Source of the DNA: Chloroflexota bacterium
GTDB lineage: Bacteria > Chloroflexota > Anaerolineae > B4-G1 > DUEL01
Direction: 5' to 3'
Length of the DNA: 6,151 nt
Assembly (NCBI GenBank): GCA_017743275.1
Contig: JAGHZG010000109.1
Span: forward strand, 1-6,151
Shown piece after piece: positions 1 through 4,939 of the stretch. Both the position numbers and the translations under genes were made by a program. Each line of letters opens with the position of its first letter. Position 1 is the stretch's first letter. Below the pieces are notes generated by a model. The model searched no databases. It was not told the origin of the DNA and worked only from the letters and a program-made list of their open reading frames with translations.

Positions 1-38
1 CTCCAAATACCTATGGGAAAAACAAGTTGCACATGGCG

Positions 39-79
39 TAATTTTTGTTGCGGCGGCAGAGCCGCCGCAACAAAAATTA
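39..79. repeat. Perfect 19-bp inverted repeat overlapping the stop codon of the leftmost gene
   Basis: Bases 39-57 and 61-79 are exact reverse complements (19 bp) around an AGA loop. The inner half is GC only (GCGGCGGC against GCCGCCGC) and the outer half is AT-rich, with TTTTT on the left arm and AAAAA on the right. The TAA stop of the minus-strand oxidase gene (79-77) is part of the stem. Read on either strand, the T-run precedes the GC stem and no T-run follows it, so this is not a canonical intrinsic terminator. It could still stabilise the 3' end of the mRNA, assist termination, or be a copy of a dispersed palindromic repeat. A hairpin of very similar design lies at 2874-2910. Bases 1-38 hold nothing I recognise. 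Confidence 0.8.
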
Positions 80-1750
80 TTCCTCCCCAGGCAGCAGGAC
101 ACCCGGGTTCATAATGCCGGTGGGGTCCAGGGTGGCCTTGACGGCCTGCAGGGCCTTCAATCCCGCCGGGCCGACTTCCTCCCGGAGCCACCGGGCGTGG
201 TCGCGGCCGATGCCGTGGTGATGGCTGAGGGTGCCTCCGGCGGCAAGGATGGCCTCCGTCGCCGCCTCCTTCACCGCCCACCACTGGGCAATCTCCTCGC
301 CAGGCGCCTGACGACCCAGGAAGGTCGCGTAGAGGGAAGCGCCCCAGGGATAGATGTGAGAGATATGGGTCATCACGTAGCCGGGCCCGCCGCCAGTATT
401 GCGGATGGCGGCCCGGATGGCTGCCGTCATCGCTTCGTAGAGATGGAGCAGGTTAGACCAGGTGGTGGCGGTTTCCAGCGTGTCCACCATTACACCGACG
501 CCCAGGAGAGTATCCCGCAGGTACGGCTGAGCGAACCGTTCCCGTTTCCAGGATTCGCCGACGCTGCGGCCCAGGTGCAAGCCGCCGTGGTCCCGGCAGA
601 TTTCGGTCGCCCGGCGCCAGCGGGGGCGGACATCTTCGGGAGCGCCGTCGTAGCCCAGGAGCAGGAAGCAACTGCCGCCGGTCAGGCTGTGGCCCTTCCA
701 GGCCAGATACTTTTCCGTGGCCCAGTCTATGAGGGCCCGCAGGCCGGAGTGGGCGTGGGCCAGGACGGTGAAACCGGCCGTCTCCTCCGGGTCGGAGAGG
801 CGGGCGATGGTGGGGCAGGGGCCCTGCTGCATCAGGTCGCGCAGCGCGGCAATTGCCTCGTCCAGCCGACGGAAGAGGAACCCCCGGTAGTCCTGGACTT
901 CGGGGCGAGGGCAGATACGCATCGTCGCCTGGGTGATGACGCCGCAGGCCCCCTCCGAGCCGACCAGAAACTCCAGCAAACTGGGGCCGGTGGCGCTGGC
1001 GGGGACGTCGCGCGTCTCTATGAGGCCCACCGGGGTGACCACCTGGACCGCCTGGGTCATGTGCTCTATCTTGCCGTAGCCGGTGGACGTCTGACCGGCG
1101 CCCCGGGTGGCGATCCAGCCGCCGAGGGTGGAGAATTCAAAGGACTGGGGGAAATGGCCCAGGGTGAAGCCCCGCGCGTTCAGTTGCGCTTCCACCTCGG
1201 GGCCGGTGGCGCCGGCCTGGATGCGGGCGGTCCGGGAGACGGGGTCTATGGAGATGACTCGATCCAGCCGGGCCAGGTCCAGGCTGATGGCGGGGCGGTC
1301 GTCGGGGGGCGGCTCCACGGCCCCCAGGACTGTGCTGCCGCCGCCGAAGGGGATAATGAGGATGTCCCGGTCGGCGGCCCAGGCGACAATCGCCGCCACC
1401 TGCCCCTCGTCGGCGGGATAGACGACGGCATCCGGGGGGTTAGGGACGACACCAGCCCGCACGCGCACCAGGTCCCGGTAGGCCTTGCCGCAGGCGTGCT
1501 CCACGCGGGCGCGCAGGTCCAGCCGGACCGCCTCCTCTCCAACCAGTCGGTGCAACGAGGCCAGGACCGGATCGTCCAGGCGGGACGGTCGGAGTTGGAT
1601 AGATTCCAGCGGGACCGGCGGCCGTTCCGTCAGGTTATCGGGCAATTCCAGCCACGCCCGCAGAGTTGGCCAGAATCGGGGCCGGTTTTCCAGGGGGTAG
1701 GAACGGTCCAGCGTCCCCCACCCCCACCAGCGCAGGTTTGGGATGTCCAT
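77..1750 (-). CDS. FAD-linked oxidase, alkylglycerone-phosphate synthase-like
   Basis: A 557-residue flavoprotein of the vanillyl-alcohol oxidase/PCMH superfamily, closest by eye to alkylglycerone-phosphate (alkyl-DHAP) synthase. In that family the enzyme swaps the acyl chain of acyl-DHAP for a fatty alcohol, which makes the ether bond of ether lipids. The FAD-binding half spans about residues 100-280. It has PFGGGST (134-140), the nearly invariant family stretch FPQSFEFSTLGGWIATR (200-216) with YGKIEH after it (225-230), and GSEGACGVITQATMRI (264-279). The C-terminal cap carries YLRD (410-413), a tyrosine in GASLY (474), the triple histidine HHHG (510-513) that is diagnostic for the alkyl-DHAP synthase group, and the closing LDPTGIMNPG (541-550). 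No signal peptide or membrane segment is evident. The N-terminal RWWGWG (7-12) also matches the family. The ATG overlaps the upstream stop by one base and lacks a clear SD, so translation probably depends on coupling. Bacterial homologues are often annotated only as FAD-binding oxidoreductases, and the substrate is not proven by sequence. Confidence 0.9.
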   Translation of the reverse strand: MDIPNLRWWGWGTLDRSYPLENRPRFWPTLRAWLELPDNLTERPPVPLESIQLRPSRLDDPVLASLHRLVGEEAVRLDLRARVEHACGKAYRDLVRVRAGVVPNPPDAVVYPADEGQVAAIVAWAADRDILIIPFGGGSTVLGAVEPPPDDRPAISLDLARLDRVISIDPVSRTARIQAGATGPEVEAQLNARGFTLGHFPQSFEFSTLGGWIATRGAGQTSTGYGKIEHMTQAVQVVTPVGLIETRDVPASATGPSLLEFLVGSEGACGVITQATMRICPRPEVQDYRGFLFRRLDEAIAALRDLMQQGPCPTIARLSDPEETAGFTVLAHAHSGLRALIDWATEKYLAWKGHSLTGGSCFLLLGYDGAPEDVRPRWRRATEICRDHGGLHLGRSVGESWKRERFAQPYLRDTLLGVGVMVDTLETATTWSNLLHLYEAMTAAIRAAIRNTGGGPGYVMTHISHIYPWGASLYATFLGRQAPGEEIAQWWAVKEAATEAILAAGGTLSHHHGIGRDHARWLREEVGPAGLKALQAVKATLDPTGIMNPGVLLPGEE

Positions 1751-2418
1751 CAGATGTCGCAGGCGGGAAGGTCGCAGGTACGGGAGTGGACCACCTGGAC
1801 GCCGCCCAGACTCTTCATCGCGTCCACCAGCGCCTCTTCGGAGACGTCGGCCACGCGGAGGATGAGGAGACTGGTGGACGGGTCCTCGCCCATCGCGGTT
1901 CCCAGGGAGATGATGTTGCCACCGATTTCGGCGATTTTTCCGGTCACGCGGGCCAGGACGCCTTTCTCATCGGGGACGGAGAGGGTGATGCGGATACCCT
2001 TCTGGCGGGCGCCGAAGAGTTCCAGCATCAGTTTGAAGATGTCCGTCTCGGTGATGATGCCGACCAGTTTGTCATCCCGCATCACGGGGAGGCCGCCGAT
2101 TTTGCGATCGGCCATAATGCGGGCCGCTTCCTCAATCGGGGTATCCTCGGTCACTGTGATGACCTGGCGGGTCATAATGTCCCGCATTTTCACTTTGGAG
2201 ATAAGGTAGGGTATCTCGTAGATGCTCAGGGTGGTCGCCGGGGAAGGGGATGCTCGCAGAAGGTCCAGTTCGGTGACGATACCCACCAGTTTCCCGTGCT
2301 TATCCAGCACCGGGAGGCGGCGGATTTTCTCTTTGCGCATCAGTTCCAGCGCCTCAGGGAGGGAGGTTTCTTCGGACACTGTGATGGGACGTTTGGTCAT
2401 TCGTTCGCCGACTAACAT
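1750..2418 (-). CDS. CBS-CBS-ACT domain protein (AcuB-like putative sensor)
   Basis: A 222-residue protein with two CBS motifs and an ACT domain. CBS1 covers about residues 1-58 (MTKRPITV, IRRLPVLD, LVGIVTELDLL). CBS2 covers about 76-133 (VKMRDIMTRQVITV, IGGLPVMRDDKLVGIITETDIF). The ACT domain covers about 141-212 (IRITLSVPDEKGVLARVTGKI, followed by the G-N-I-I-S-L turn). CBS pairs bind adenine nucleotides and ACT domains bind amino acids, so a ligand-sensing regulatory role is likely, but the partner is unknown. The AcuB family has this layout. No catalytic domain, DNA-binding domain or membrane segment is visible. The chosen ATG has a strong SD, AAAAGGAGG (2434-2426), 7 bases upstream; the internal Met7 has no comparable site. 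The C-terminus ends in a cysteine-containing tail (CDLPACDI). The gene is first in the minus-strand unit and its stop overlaps the next start (TGATG). Its promoter lies back-to-back with the ilv promoter, which makes an amino-acid-related role plausible but unproven. Confidence 0.88.
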   Translation of the reverse strand: MLVGERMTKRPITVSEETSLPEALELMRKEKIRRLPVLDKHGKLVGIVTELDLLRASPSPATTLSIYEIPYLISKVKMRDIMTRQVITVTEDTPIEEAARIMADRKIGGLPVMRDDKLVGIITETDIFKLMLELFGARQKGIRITLSVPDEKGVLARVTGKIAEIGGNIISLGTAMGEDPSTSLLILRVADVSEEALVDAMKSLGGVQVVHSRTCDLPACDI

Positions 2419-2450
2419 GGGGGTGCCTCCTTTTGGTGGTTTTCGCTAAC

Positions 2451-2479
2451 ATTATACCCGGTATGGGGTTTCCTGGCAA
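2451..2479 (-). promoter_or_regulatory. Sigma-70-type promoter of the CBS-ACT/oxidase unit
   Basis: On the minus strand a -35 hexamer TTGCCA (2479-2474, five of six consensus bases) is followed after 17 bases by a perfect -10 TATAAT (2456-2451). Transcription should start near 2445-2443. That gives a leader of about 25 bases containing the SD at 2434-2426. No leader structure is evident, so this unit shows no sign of attenuation. Confidence 0.75.
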
Positions 2480-2484
2480 GTACG

Positions 2485-2505
2485 CGCCCTTCGAAAGAAC
2501 GGGCG
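2485..2505. repeat. Imperfect palindrome between the two divergent promoters
   Basis: CGCCC (2485-2489) and GGGCG (2501-2505) are complementary, as are TTC (2490-2492) and GAA (2497-2499), with one unpaired C and a GAAA centre. It sits between the -35 boxes of the leftward (2474-2479) and rightward (2511-2516) promoters, where a shared operator would be expected. It is short and could be chance; no regulator family is recognised. Confidence 0.3.
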
Positions 2506-2510
2506 ACGGC

Positions 2511-2539
2511 TTGACAACTTTGGCATAGTCTTGTATAAT
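2511..2539 (+). promoter_or_regulatory. Perfect-consensus sigma-70 promoter of the ilv leader and operon
   Basis: TTGACA (2511-2516) and TATAAT (2534-2539) both match consensus exactly, with the optimal 17-base spacer. Transcription should start near A2547. That places the leader peptide start about 123 bases and the attenuator terminator about 260 bases into the transcript. A very strong constitutive promoter followed by a conditional terminator is the usual design for amino-acid biosynthetic operons controlled by attenuation. Confidence 0.9.
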
Positions 2540-2569
2540 AGCGGTCAATCTCTCAGGGGGATTCCTTCA

Positions 2570-2665
2570 GTGCAACGAGCTGCTTCTGGCTGTGTGCCAC
2601 CGGCCATCAGGCCGATACAGAAAAACCATCCGCGCCACAGGTCTACCAAATTCACGGACGTTTAG
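2570..2665 (+). CDS. Possible 31-residue upstream ORF in the ilv leader
   Basis: A GTG start at 2570 is preceded by AGGGGGA (2555-2561) with an 8-base gap, a plausible SD. The frame stays open for 31 codons and ends in TAG (2663-2665), 4 bases before the ATG of the BCAA-rich leader peptide. The product would be basic and proline-containing, begin MQRAASGCVPPAIRP, and lack any branched-chain run. The leader peptide itself has only a weak SD, so this ORF may feed ribosomes to it by coupling. It lies in the predicted transcript but resembles no known peptide. A chance open frame is the main alternative. Confidence 0.3.
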   Translation: MQRAASGCVPPAIRPIQKNHPRHRSTKFTDV

Positions 2666-2669
2666 AGAA

Positions 2670-2780
2670 ATGGTTTACCCAACCGCCGCCGTGTTGTTGC
2701 TTATTCTTATTGCTGTTATTATCCTCCTCGGGGAGGAGGGTCGGCTGCTGGCGGTTGGGGGGAACCATAAGATGATGTAA
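2670..2780 (+). CDS. ilv attenuator leader peptide (36 residues, Leu/Ile/Val-rich)
   Basis: The peptide starts MVYPTAA and then runs VLLLILIAVIILL (residues 8-20), where 12 of 13 residues are valine, leucine or isoleucine. Overall 16 of 36 residues are branched-chain. It parallels the enterobacterial IlvL/IvbL leader peptides in length and composition, though the sequence is different. The control codons are GTG TTG TTG CTT ATT CTT ATT GCT GTT ATT ATC CTC CTC. Several (TTG, CTT, ATT, GTT) seem less used than CTG, ATC and GTC in the GC-rich ilv genes nearby, which would sharpen the stalling response. The control run lies between attenuator segment 1 (2678-2687) and segment 2 (2750-2762), and the stop is 23 bases before the terminator stem. 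Ribosome entry is unclear: only AGAGA directly abuts the ATG. The frame is also open back to a GTG at 2592, which has no good SD. The role is inferred from sequence. Confidence 0.82.
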   Translation: MVYPTAAVLLLILIAVIILLGEEGRLLAVGGNHKMM

Positions 2781-2842
2781 TTTATATCAACATAATAGAA
2801 GTTAATTACGGGCCTCCCGACCGGGGAGGCCCGTAATTTTTT
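2678..2842 (+). promoter_or_regulatory. Ribosome-mediated transcription attenuator of the ilvBNC operon
   Basis: Three pairings can be drawn by eye. Segment 1, CCCAACCGCC (2678-2687), pairs perfectly over 10 bp with segment 2, GGCGGTTGGG (2750-2759). GGTT (2672-2675) with AACC (2763-2766) can extend this helix. Segment 2, CGGTTGGGGGG (2752-2762), can instead pair over 11 continuous bp, two of them G-U, with segment 3, CCTCCCGACCG (2813-2823); this is the antiterminator. Segment 3 bases 2813-2818 are also part of the terminator stem closed by segment 4. A nested hairpin, CCTCCTC/GAGGAGG (2723-2729 with 2733-2739), sits inside the 1:2 loop. A ribosome stalled at codons 8-13 would cover segment 1, free segment 2 and allow readthrough. 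A ribosome that reaches the stop would let 1:2 and the terminator form. No T-box consensus (GGTGGNACC) is seen. Confidence 0.8.
2804..2842 (+). terminator. Intrinsic terminator of the ilv attenuator
   Basis: A perfect 15-bp stem (2804-2818 with 2824-2838) with a 5-base loop GACCG is followed by an unbroken T-run, 2837-2842. The core is GGGCCTCCC/GGGAGGCCC. It lies between the leader peptide stop and ilvB, so it acts inside the operon and not at its end. Its left arm is shared with the antiterminator helix. Confidence 0.92.
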
Positions 2843-2870
2843 ATCGGGTTGTAGAGGTTCAAAAAAGAAA

Positions 2871-2913
2871 ATATTTTTCATCGCAGCAGCAAAGCTGTCG
2901 CGATGAAAAACAT
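2871..2913. repeat. Hairpin of the TTTTT...AAAAA type
   Basis: TTTTTCATCGC (2874-2884) is the exact reverse complement of GCGATGAAAAA (2900-2910). After one A-C mismatch the stem continues GCAGC/GCTGT with an AAA loop. The layout closely matches the 39-79 hairpin: T5, a short variable part, GCRGCRGC, a purine loop, and a mirrored A5 end. The arms differ by paired changes, which suggests related copies that keep the fold. No T-run follows on either strand, so termination is doubtful. The nonamer TCATCGCAG (2878-2886) recurs at 2935-2943 in the next repeat. Confidence 0.7.
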
Positions 2914-2922
2914 ATTTGAGTT

Positions 2923-3026
2923 CACTGCAAAAACTCATCGCAGAGAACGCGGAGAGCGCAGAGATTTTCTTAAATATTGCTCTGCGTACTCTGCGGTCTC
3001 TGCGATAAAGAACCCTTTTTGCAGTG
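2923..3026. repeat. 104-bp palindromic dispersed repeat (CGCAGAG type, MITE-like)
   Basis: The ends are a perfect 11-bp inverted repeat, CACTGCAAAAA (2923-2933) and TTTTTGCAGTG (3016-3026). Inside are two 26-base arms (2938-2963 and 2980-3005) made of CGCAGAG-like units. They pair at 24 of 26 positions including two G-U pairs, around an AT-rich centre with TTAA. Repeats built from CGCAGAGRNCGCAGAG units are widespread in bacterial genomes and often give spurious ORFs rich in Arg and Glu; the open frame at 2903-3127 reads this way. No transposase is encoded and no convincing target-site duplication flanks it. The element sits between the attenuator and ilvB, so it is transcribed as part of the operon leader. 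Confidence 0.75.
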
Positions 3027-3213
3027 GGGTCACATTTCCTTTATCCCTGCAGGAGAAAAGGCCAAACCTAAGGGAGAGGGGGCAACAAAGATTCCCTAAA
3101 AGGGGACGCTTTCAGCCCCTCCTCTGAAGGGGAGAGGAAGAGGAGAAGTGGTAAATGCCCCCAGCAGGGGAGACAGTGAATCAGAGGGCTGACGATCATT
3201 TTCTATCTCGTGC
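3027..3213 (+). other. Purine-rich untranslated leader upstream of ilvB
   Basis: This stretch contains no recognised gene. It is strongly purine-biased on the plus strand (AAGGGAGAGGGGGC near 3070, GGGGAGAGGAAGAGGAGAAG near 3129-3148). A small hairpin, CCCCT/AGGGG (3116-3120 with 3128-3132), can form, or alternatively CCTCT/AGAGG (3121-3125 with 3133-3137). Similar CCCCTCTCC/GGAGAGGGG segments occur as dispersed repeats in many genomes, so this may be further repeat debris. No good second promoter is visible. Confidence 0.4.
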
Positions 3214-3220
3214 GAGGAGG
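3214..3220 (+). promoter_or_regulatory. Ribosome binding site that fixes the ilvB start
   Basis: GAGGAGG ends 6 bases before the ATG at 3227. An in-frame ATG further up at 3155 has no SD and would add 24 residues absent from the family, so 3227 is the start. Confidence 0.88.
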
Positions 3221-3226
3221 TATCCG

Positions 3227-4915
3227 ATGAAACTGACCGGCGCTCAAATCCTCTGGGAATGTCTGGTACGGGAAGGGGTGGAGGTCATCTTCGGGATCGG
3301 CGGCGGCGCGGTGATTCATCTGTTTGACGCCCTGCCCCAATACCCCATTCGTTTCGTCCTGGTGCGCCATGAGCAGGCTGCGGCCCACGCAGCCGACGGT
3401 TACGCCCGGGCGACGGGGAAAGTCGGGGTGTGCATTGCGACCTCAGGGCCGGGTGCGACCAACCTGGTCACCGGCATCGCGACGGCATATATGGACTCCT
3501 CCCCCGTCGTGGCAATTACGGGCCAGGTGCCCACCCCGGTCATCGGTACCGACGCCTTTCAGGAGACGGACATCACCGGCATCACTCTGCCCATCACCAA
3601 ACACAATTATCTGGTGACTCGCGTGGAGGACCTACCCCGGGTGGTGAAAGAGGCTTTCCACATCGCCCGAACCGGCCGACCTGGCCCCGTCCTCATAGAC
3701 ATTGCCAAAGATGTGCAGTTCCAGGAAACCGGGTTCTCCTACCCCGACCAGGTGCACCTGCCGGGCCTGCGGCTGGATTTCTCCGATGATGAGAACGTGC
3801 AGGCGGCCGCCGATCTGCTCCGCCAGGCCCGCAAGCCCCTGATCCTGGCGGGTCACGGTGTCATCCTCTCCGGCGCCGGCCGGGAACTCCGGGCACTGGC
3901 CGAACGGGCGCAGATTCCGGTGGCGACGACTCTCCTGGGAATCAGTGCGTTCCCGGAAAGCCATCCGCTCTCTCTGGGCATGGCGGGTATGCACGGTTTC
4001 TATCACGTCAACCAGGCCATCCAGGAAGCGGATGTTCTGCTGGCAGTCGGGATGCGGTTTGACGACCGGGTAACCGGCTCCCCTTCCCGCTTCGCTCCCA
4101 ATGCGCAGATCATCCACGCGGACATTGATCAGGCCGAGATCGGCAAGAACATCCGTCCTGCCATTGCCATCGTGGGCGATGCCCGGGAGGTGCTCAGTAA
4201 ATTGCTGCAACTGGTGCCGCCAGCCACTCATCCTGAATGGCTGGCGCAGATCGGGCAGTGGCGGGAGGAATCAGAAACGGATAACCCCCTGAATGAGAAC
4301 CACGATGGCCACCCGCTTCCCCAGTATGTGGTGCGGCAAATCTGGGAGGTCACCCAGGGCAATGCCACCATTGTGAGCGACGTGGGTCAGAATCAGATGT
4401 GGGAGGCTCAGTACTACATCCACGACCGGTTCAATAGTCTGATTTCCTCTGGCGGGTTGGGCACCATGGGCTTCGCGCTTCCCGCGTCCATTGGCGTCCA
4501 GATCGGACGGCCCCATGAGACGGTCTGGGTGGTCGCTGGCGATGGCGGCTTTCAGATGACCATTCAGGAACTGGCGACCGTGGTGCAGGAGAACCTCCCC
4601 GTGAAGATGGCCATCCTGAATAACGGGTTCCTGGGTATGGTGCGCCAATGGCAGGAACTCTTTTTCAACCGCCATTATAGCGGTACCCGGCTGCTGGGGC
4701 CGGACTTTGCCCGGGTCGCCGAGGCCTACGGCATCCCGGGCTTTACGGTTCGGGAAAAGGACCAGGTGACCCCCATCCTGAGGCGAGCGATGGAAATTCC
4801 CGGACCGGCGCTGATAGATTTTCACATCCACAGCGAGGAGAACGTCTACCCGATGGTCGCACCCGGCAGGGCCATTTCGGAGATGATCCGCCGGAACAGT
4901 TATCAGACCGTCTGA
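3227..4915 (+). CDS. ilvB: Acetohydroxyacid (acetolactate) synthase, catalytic subunit
   Basis: A 562-residue ThDP- and FAD-dependent enzyme of usual family length. It condenses two pyruvates to acetolactate (valine/leucine route), or pyruvate with 2-oxobutyrate to acetohydroxybutyrate (isoleucine route). The N-terminal ThDP domain (about 1-165) has the catalytic glutamate E49 in VRHEQ, then ATSGPGATNLVTGIATAYMDS (71-91) and IGTDAFQE (106-113). The central FAD-associated domain (about 190-330) has GMRFDDRVTG (275-284). The C-terminal domain has SGGLGTMGFALP (408-419), the ThDP/Mg motif GDGGF...NN (438-466) and LGMVRQWQ (469-476), whose Trp475 matches the herbicide-site tryptophan. The biosynthetic features and the adjacent ilvN argue against a catabolic AlsS or another ThDP decarboxylase. 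The family FGYPGGA loop reads FGIGGGA (22-28) here. A strong SD fixes the start. The gene lies 24 bases before ilvN and downstream of the BCAA attenuator. Confidence 0.96.
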   Translation: MKLTGAQILWECLVREGVEVIFGIGGGAVIHLFDALPQYPIRFVLVRHEQAAAHAADGYARATGKVGVCIATSGPGATNLVTGIATAYMDSSPVVAITGQVPTPVIGTDAFQETDITGITLPITKHNYLVTRVEDLPRVVKEAFHIARTGRPGPVLIDIAKDVQFQETGFSYPDQVHLPGLRLDFSDDENVQAAADLLRQARKPLILAGHGVILSGAGRELRALAERAQIPVATTLLGISAFPESHPLSLGMAGMHGFYHVNQAIQEADVLLAVGMRFDDRVTGSPSRFAPNAQIIHADIDQAEIGKNIRPAIAIVGDAREVLSKLLQLVPPATHPEWLAQIGQWREESETDNPLNENHDGHPLPQYVVRQIWEVTQGNATIVSDVGQNQMWEAQYYIHDRFNSLISSGGLGTMGFALPASIGVQIGRPHETVWVVAGDGGFQMTIQELATVVQENLPVKMAILNNGFLGMVRQWQELFFNRHYSGTRLLGPDFARVAEAYGIPGFTVREKDQVTPILRRAMEIPGPALIDFHIHSEENVYPMVAPGRAISEMIRRNSYQTV

Positions 4916-4923
4916 TCCGTCCG

Positions 4924-4933
4924 AAGGAGGTGA
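4924..4933 (+). promoter_or_regulatory. Near-perfect Shine-Dalgarno site of ilvN
   Basis: AAGGAGGTGA matches the full anti-SD complement; the GGAGG core ends 9 bases before the ilvN ATG. It is the strongest SD of the operon, consistent with making enough regulatory subunit to match IlvB. Confidence 0.85.
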
Positions 4934-4939
4934 GGGAGA

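Noticed and set aside
39..79. Canonical Rho-independent terminator for the minus-strand unit
   Set aside because: On the minus strand the T-run is in the upstream arm and no T-run follows the stem, so the canonical pattern is absent although the hairpin is real.
197..2209. Long 670-codon open frame on the plus strand
   Set aside because: It lies antisense to both minus-strand genes, which have clear family motifs, SDs and a promoter. Its translation is low-complexity Gly/Ala/Asp/Arg text with no recognisable domain, as expected for an antisense frame in GC-rich DNA.
2547..2842. T-box riboswitch upstream of ilvB
   Set aside because: No T-box sequence of the GGTGGNACC type precedes the terminator, and a BCAA-rich ORF with competing helices explains the region better.
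2938..3005. CRISPR array
   Set aside because: The short CGCAGAG units are arranged as two inverted arms of one hairpin, not as regularly spaced direct repeats with unique spacers.
2903..3127. 74-codon plus-strand ORF rich in Arg and Glu
   Set aside because: It is read through the CGCAGAG palindromic repeat and lacks an SD. Such translations are typical spurious products of this repeat type.
3155..3226. N-terminal extension of ilvB from an upstream ATG
   Set aside because: There is no SD at 3155 and the extra 24 residues do not resemble the family, while GAGGAGG precedes the ATG at 3227 and MKLTGAQ is the usual family start.
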